DNA from: Candidatus Bathyarchaeota archaeon
GTDB lineage: Archaea; Thermoproteota; Bathyarchaeia; Bathyarchaeales; UBA233
Direction: 5' to 3'
Length of the DNA: 64,000 nucleotides
NCBI GenBank assembly: GCA_025057795.1
Contig: JANXEP010000068.1
Location: 62,001-126,000 of the forward strand
Position numbers and translations under genes: made by a program
Notes under the pieces: model-generated
Seen by the model: the letters and a program-made list of their open reading frames with translations, nothing else
Databases searched by the model: none
What the model was told of the DNA's origin: nothing
In this document: positions 60,390 to 64,000 of the stretch, one piece after another
Layout: every line of letters starts with the position of its first letter
How positions within the stretch are numbered: the stretch's first letter is position 1

Positions 60390-62039
60390 TTGTCATCATC
60401 TGCATCTGCCGGAGTCCCTGTCTTAATATTGAAGGAAGGTTCAAGTCGTTCAAGAGGAAGGGAAGCTCAACACAATAACATAATGGCAGCTAGAATAATA
60501 GCGGAAACCGTGAAAAGCTCTCTAGGCCCAAAGGGCATGGATAAAATGCTTGTAGACAGCTTCGGCGACGTCACCATCACAAGCGACGGCCGAACAATTT
60601 TGGACGAGATGGATGTTCAGCATCCAGCGGCAAAAATGATGGTTGAGGTGGCTAAAACCCAGGACAACGAGGCTGGAGACGGAACAACCACCGCGGTTAT
60701 ACTTGCAGGCGAGCTTCTAAGCAAGGCTGAAGAACTTATTGGCAAAAACATTCACCCGACGATAATAATTGACGGCTACAAGAAGGCTGCAGAAAAGACG
60801 CTTGAGGTCCTAGAGGATATAGCCATACCCGTAGACCTCAACAACCAGGAATACCTAAAGAAGGCTGCTATGACAAGCATGGCGAGCAAATTGGTAGCTG
60901 AACACAAAGAATACCTGGCTGATTTGGCTGTTAGGGCAGTACTCCAGGTTGTAGAGAAAGAGGGCGGCAAATACAAAGTTGACATAGACAATGTGAAGGT
61001 TGAAAAAAAGCCTGGCGAGTCTGTGAGGGATACAAAACTTATAAATGGCATAGTTCTAGACAAGGAAGTTGTTCATTCTGGAATGCCTAAACGCGTTGAA
61101 AACGCCAAAATAGCTCTCCTTGACACCTCCTTGGAGATTGAAAAGACGGAGTTTGACGCTAAAATCAACATTGAAAGCCCTGAACAGATGGATGCCTTCC
61201 TAAAGCAGGAAGAAGCCATGCTTAAGGAAATGGTGGACAAGCTTGTCGCGGTAGGCGCAAATGTTGTTTTGTGCCAGAAAGGCATAGACGACATGGCTCA
61301 GCACTTCTTAGCTAGGAAGGGAATCCTTGCAGTGCGAAGAATTAAAAAATCCGACATGGAAAAGCTTGCAAAGGCCACTGGAGGAAAATTGATAACAAAC
61401 CTTGACGACATGAGCTCGGCGGACCTTGGCTATGCAAGCCTAGTTGAAGAGCGCAAAATAGGCGACGACAAAATGACCTTCGTGGAAGGCTGCAAAAACC
61501 CGAAGGCTGTTACAATTCTAATAAGGGGTGCGACGGAACGAGTGGTTGCGGAAGCTGAACGCTCAATACATGACGCCATATGCGTTGTCAAAGACATCGT
61601 TGAAGAGCCAAAAGTCCTCGCAGGAGGCGGAGCCCCGGAGCTTGAAGTTGCACGCGTCCTCAAAAAGTACGCGGAAACCTTACCCGGGAGGGAGCAGCTT
61701 GCAGTGAAAAGCTTTGCGGAAGCCTTAGAGTCCATTCCAGCAACACTTGCCGAAAACGCTGGTTTAGATCCCATTGACATACTTTCCGAATTAAGGGCGA
61801 GACATGAAAAGGGCGAGATACGGGCGGGCATAGAGGTTATTTCTGGAAAAGTTCAGGACATGACCGAGGCAGGAGTTTTCGAACCCATCTCCGTCAAGAA
61901 GCAGGCCATAAAATCTGCAAACGAAGCTGCGTCAATGATTCTAAAGATAGACGATGTGATTGCGGCTGGAAAAGCTAAGACCCCAACACCGCCTAAAGGG
62001 CCGTCTGAAGGCGAATATTCGGGTGCTGGGGAGTATTAA
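60390..62039 (+). CDS. thsA: Thermosome subunit (group II chaperonin)
   Basis: 549 residues from TTG 60390, eight bases after AGGAGG; GTG 60384 is only two bases after it and less likely. The ATP-binding motif is [15 protein letters not shown], with [13 protein letters not shown] and the apical domain [19 protein letters not shown]. The flexible C-terminal tail ends [13 protein letters not shown]. Sixteen- or eighteen-mer rings fold proteins with ATP. The gene is followed in the same frame by the rpoK gene after only three bases, so they are one operon. Confidence 0.96.
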   Translation: MSSSASAGVPVLILKEGSSRSRGREAQHNNIMAARIIAETVKSSLGPKGMDKMLVDSFGDVTITSDGRTILDEMDVQHPAAKMMVEVAKTQDNEAGDGTTTAVILAGELLSKAEELIGKNIHPTIIIDGYKKAAEKTLEVLEDIAIPVDLNNQEYLKKAAMTSMASKLVAEHKEYLADLAVRAVLQVVEKEGGKYKVDIDNVKVEKKPGESVRDTKLINGIVLDKEVVHSGMPKRVENAKIALLDTSLEIEKTEFDAKINIESPEQMDAFLKQEEAMLKEMVDKLVAVGANVVLCQKGIDDMAQHFLARKGILAVRRIKKSDMEKLAKATGGKLITNLDDMSSADLGYASLVEERKIGDDKMTFVEGCKNPKAVTILIRGATERVVAEAERSIHDAICVVKDIVEEPKVLAGGGAPELEVARVLKKYAETLPGREQLAVKSFAEALESIPATLAENAGLDPIDILSELRARHEKGEIRAGIEVISGKVQDMTEAGVFEPISVKKQAIKSANEAASMILKIDDVIAAGKAKTPTPPKGPSEGEYSGAGEY

Positions 62040-62042
62040 GAT

Positions 62043-62309
62043 ACGCCTGAAAAAGAGAAGAAAATTTTAATAGGCCCTCCAAAGCTTACCCGCTTCGAGA
62101 AGGCAAGGGTAGTGGGGGCTAGGGCCCTCCAAATTTCTATGGGCGCTCCTATACTCATAGACGTACCAGAGGGGCACTCAAGCCCGATAGACATAGCCCT
62201 AAAAGAGCTTGAGGCTGGCGTGCTGCCAATAACCATTAGGCGCACCTTGCCCGACGGCACATATCAGGATATACCTTTAAAGTGGCTTCTGGAAGGAGAA
62301 AAGAGCTAA
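62043..62309 (+). CDS. rpoK: RNA polymerase subunit K (Rpb6) with an apparent ACG start codon
   Basis: 88 residues if translation begins at ACG 62043, which would read [17 protein letters not shown]. The frame is open from just after the thermosome TAA (62037-62039), but no ATG, GTG or TTG occurs before 62112, and starting at GTG 62112 would delete the conserved [19 protein letters not shown] is one base from ATG and lies nine bases after GGGGAG (62028-62033), exactly where a start codon should be. The C-terminal [21 protein letters not shown] is strictly conserved in RpoK. It may be a true near-cognate start or a sequence error. Confidence 0.85.
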   Translation, partial: TPEKEKKILIGPPKLTRFEKARVVGARALQISMGAPILIDVPEGHSSPIDIALKELEAGVLPITIRRTLPDGTYQDIPLKWLLEGEKS

Positions 62310-62350
62310 AACACTTTTCTCTTTTCTTGCATTAATACGTTTGCTGGTTG

Positions 62351-62833
62351 TTAGGCTTTAGCTTTGTTTAGGTTTCTTTTTGCCGTTTTGAGGGTTTCCC
62401 GTATTCTCGTCCAGTGGGCGCCTTGCCAGTAGATTTGCCCGCATTTTGGGCATTCCCAAAACTCGTTGTAGTGGTAAAAGGTGGTTTTTTCAACTTTGCC
62501 CTCCACTTTTTCTTTAGGTACAGGTTTTACTCTGGCGTTGCATTTTGGACACCTTGATTTTGCCATGTCTACGTCTAGGCTTATTTTGAATTTCTGAGCA
62601 AGCTTTGCCAACCGTTCAGCTTCTGTTTGGCCATCCATGTAGAGGGCTTGAACGCCTTTTGCGGTGGCTTGCTGGTAAAGCTCCAAATCCCTTGTTAATA
62701 GGATTCTATGCTCCTTCTTGGCTATTTCAATAAGCTGCAAGTCGTCTAACTTGTTAGAGTATTTCACGTTGTGTCCCAGCATGCGGAGCCACCGGGTTAG
62801 TTTTCCAAGCATCCCGTCAACAATGAACTTCAT
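62351..62833 (-). CDS. Mut7-C RNase domain protein (PIN-like, with zinc ribbon)
   Basis: 160 residues from ATG 62833, with GAGG six bases upstream. The N-terminal VDGMLGKLTRWLRMLG and ILLTRDLELY carry the acidic residues of the Mut7-C/PIN RNase fold. A C-terminal zinc ribbon has RCPKCNA and ECPKCGQIYW. It is in the archaeal COG1656 family and the role in RNA processing is inferred. The start lies inside the 3' end of pyrC (17-base overlap on the same strand), suggesting coupling. Confidence 0.85.
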   Translation of the reverse strand: MKFIVDGMLGKLTRWLRMLGHNVKYSNKLDDLQLIEIAKKEHRILLTRDLELYQQATAKGVQALYMDGQTEAERLAKLAQKFKISLDVDMAKSRCPKCNARVKPVPKEKVEGKVEKTTFYHYNEFWECPKCGQIYWQGAHWTRIRETLKTAKRNLNKAKA

Positions 62834-63998
62834 GCTTAGCCTCACCACATATTATTTCGCCAGCTTCAGCCTCAGCCACTATTTCATCGTCGTCCATAAC
62901 CAATTTACCACCAACGAAGGTTTTAACGGGTTTTCCTCTGACGGACACGCCGTTAAATGGGGAATATTTAGCCTTTGAATAAAACTTTGCGGCTTCTATG
63001 ACGTGTTTCCTCTTTAAATCCACAACTACAAAGTCGGCTCTGCCTCCTTCCTTTAGGCTTCCCCTATCCTTCAAATGGAAAATTCTAGCCGGGTTTTCAG
63101 CCGTCAACCTAACTATGTCAGCTATAGTTAACCGCCCGTTGTTAACTTCATTAAGCAATAGGGGCAGCGTTGTCTCCAGTCCAGGTATGCCCGTCTTAAC
63201 TTGCCAAATGTCACTGGCGTTTTTCTCATCAAGCGCATGGGGCGCATGGTCTGAGGCTATCAAATCAACTAAACCAGCTTTGACGCCGCGCCAAAGGGTT
63301 TCAGCGTGGTGTTTCTCCCTGACAGGGGGCACGGTCAACGCCAACCCGCCTAAACGCTTCAAATCTTCGACAGACAAGAAAAGGTGATGCGGCGTCGCCT
63401 CGCATGTTACGGGAAGCCCGGCTTTTTTCGCCTCAGCCACGGCTTTTAAGCCTTCTTCGCTGCTTAAGTGGCAGAAGTGCACATGTGTGCCGGTTTTTTT
63501 AGTGATGGCGACCACACGCTGGATGGCTTTGACTTCGGCCTCTTCAGAATGCGCCTTAAGAAAGGCTTCAACATCATTGCAGCCCTCGCTTCTTAGCCTT
63601 TTCTCAGCGTTTTTCACTAAAATTTTGTCTTCAGCATGCACTGCTATGGGAGTTTTCCGCCCGACATTTATGAAAGCTTCTTTTATGGCAAGGTCGTCTT
63701 CAACGTTCAGTCCGCCAACCTGCTCGCCCATGAAAAGCTTAAAGGCTACGGCGCCCTCTTTCATTATTTGGCTGATTTCTTGCAGCATTTGCGGAAACTC
63801 GGAGTAGAAGCCAACATTAACTAGAACCTTCTTTTCAGCAGCCTTCATTCTGTTTTTTAAGGTTTCGGCGCTCATGGTTACAGGGTTGTTGTTGGGCATG
63901 TCTAGAACTGTGGTTATTCCGCCAGCTGCGGCGGCGGCAGTTCCGCTGTAAAAGTCTTCCTTGTAGGCTTTGCCCTCGTCCCTAAGGTGAACGTGGAC
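62817..63998 (-). CDS. pyrC: Dihydroorotase (class I), 5' end beyond the window
   Basis: At least 393 residues, cut at the right edge of the window; the frame runs on to 63998 and begins VHVHLRDEGKAYKEDF, the metal-binding HVHLR near the normal N-terminus, so only about 50-60 residues are missing. It closes carbamoyl aspartate to dihydroorotate in pyrimidine synthesis. Zinc ligands include HVH, Lys-containing AFKLFMGEQ (possible carbamylated Lys), HAEDK, HVHFCHLSS and SDHAPHALDEK. No signal or fusion is seen. Confidence 0.92.
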   Translation of the reverse strand, partial: VHVHLRDEGKAYKEDFYSGTAAAAAGGITTVLDMPNNNPVTMSAETLKNRMKAAEKKVLVNVGFYSEFPQMLQEISQIMKEGAVAFKLFMGEQVGGLNVEDDLAIKEAFINVGRKTPIAVHAEDKILVKNAEKRLRSEGCNDVEAFLKAHSEEAEVKAIQRVVAITKKTGTHVHFCHLSSEEGLKAVAEAKKAGLPVTCEATPHHLFLSVEDLKRLGGLALTVPPVREKHHAETLWRGVKAGLVDLIASDHAPHALDEKNASDIWQVKTGIPGLETTLPLLLNEVNNGRLTIADIVRLTAENPARIFHLKDRGSLKEGGRADFVVVDLKRKHVIEAAKFYSKAKYSPFNGVSVRGKPVKTFVGGKLVMDDDEIVAEAEAGEIICGEAKHEVHC

Positions 63999-64000
63999 GT

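Noticed and set aside
62112..62309. rpoK starting at GTG 62112
   Set aside because: This would remove the conserved [13 protein letters not shown] region needed for the Rpb6 fold, and no SD precedes it.

Overview
The window is a gene-dense archaeal chromosome segment, most likely from a Bathyarchaeia-type member of the TACK lineage (inferred; no rRNA gene is present to settle it). The archaeal markers are a histone, a thermosome, a proteasome beta subunit, KEOPS genes (Kae1, Bud32, Pcc1), ribosomal proteins eS1, uS15, eS17 and eS25, RNA polymerase subunit K, archaeal NMN adenylyltransferase, a short PurA and an RPC34-like winged-helix Fe-S protein; eS25 and the RPC34-like protein point to TACK. 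Tungsten aldehyde oxidoreductases, a glycyl radical enzyme, LarA, a 2-hydroxyacyl-CoA dehydratase and several radical SAM enzymes point to strict anaerobic organic-acid or carbon-compound metabolism. TTG and GTG starts are frequent, convergent genes often overlap at their stops, and no tRNA, rRNA, CRISPR array or insertion sequence was seen.

Layout. 1-5.9 kb: 2-hydroxyacid genes (dehydratase fragment, larA), trmO, then a tungsten unit (AOR, MoaD-like carrier, radical SAM maturase). 6-8.6 kb: purA, two small unknown genes and a cupin, with palindromic sites between. 8.6-24.4 kb: an accessory catabolic island with two FAD flavoproteins, a 2[4Fe-4S] ferredoxin, three SDRs, a Zn alcohol dehydrogenase, an operon of glycyl radical enzyme, activase, SDR, AOR and MoaD, then an MmgE/PrpD protein, FabG-like SDR and a radical SAM protein. 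24.5-27.8 kb: cobalt or nickel uptake (cbiM plus PDGLE), DUF47, moaE, and a diaminopentanoate-dehydrogenase-like enzyme. 27.9-36.9 kb: informational block on the minus strand (eS1, serS, pcc1, recJ-like, uS15, rdgB, bud32, kae1) and a plus-strand run (RPC34-like, rlmE, unknown, SpoIIM-like). 36.8-47 kb: nadC, a glycosyltransferase, AMMECR1, psmB, ogt, nadM, SAM hydrolase, a third MoaD, glycerate kinase, glyoxylate reductase and an aminotransferase. 47-57 kb: eS17, TatD, histone, eS25, a DegT aminotransferase, an NAD-kinase-like protein, trpB2 divergent from a TrpY-like regulator, and a large membrane protein of unknown role. 57-64 kb: acyl-CoA dehydrogenase with EtfBA, thermosome, rpoK, a Mut7-C RNase and the 3' part of pyrC.

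How it fits together. Carbon from hydroxyacids and acyl-CoAs would be oxidised through AOR, flavoprotein and ETF steps that feed ferredoxin or flavin electron pools. Tungstopterin is served by several dedicated MoaD-like carriers. The most notable points are a proteasome beta subunit whose catalytic Thr1 is Ala, an rpoK whose only well-placed start codon is ACG, a glycyl radical enzyme lacking the usual Cys-x-Glu, and TGTACA-type boxes at both promoters of a trpB2/TrpY-like pair.
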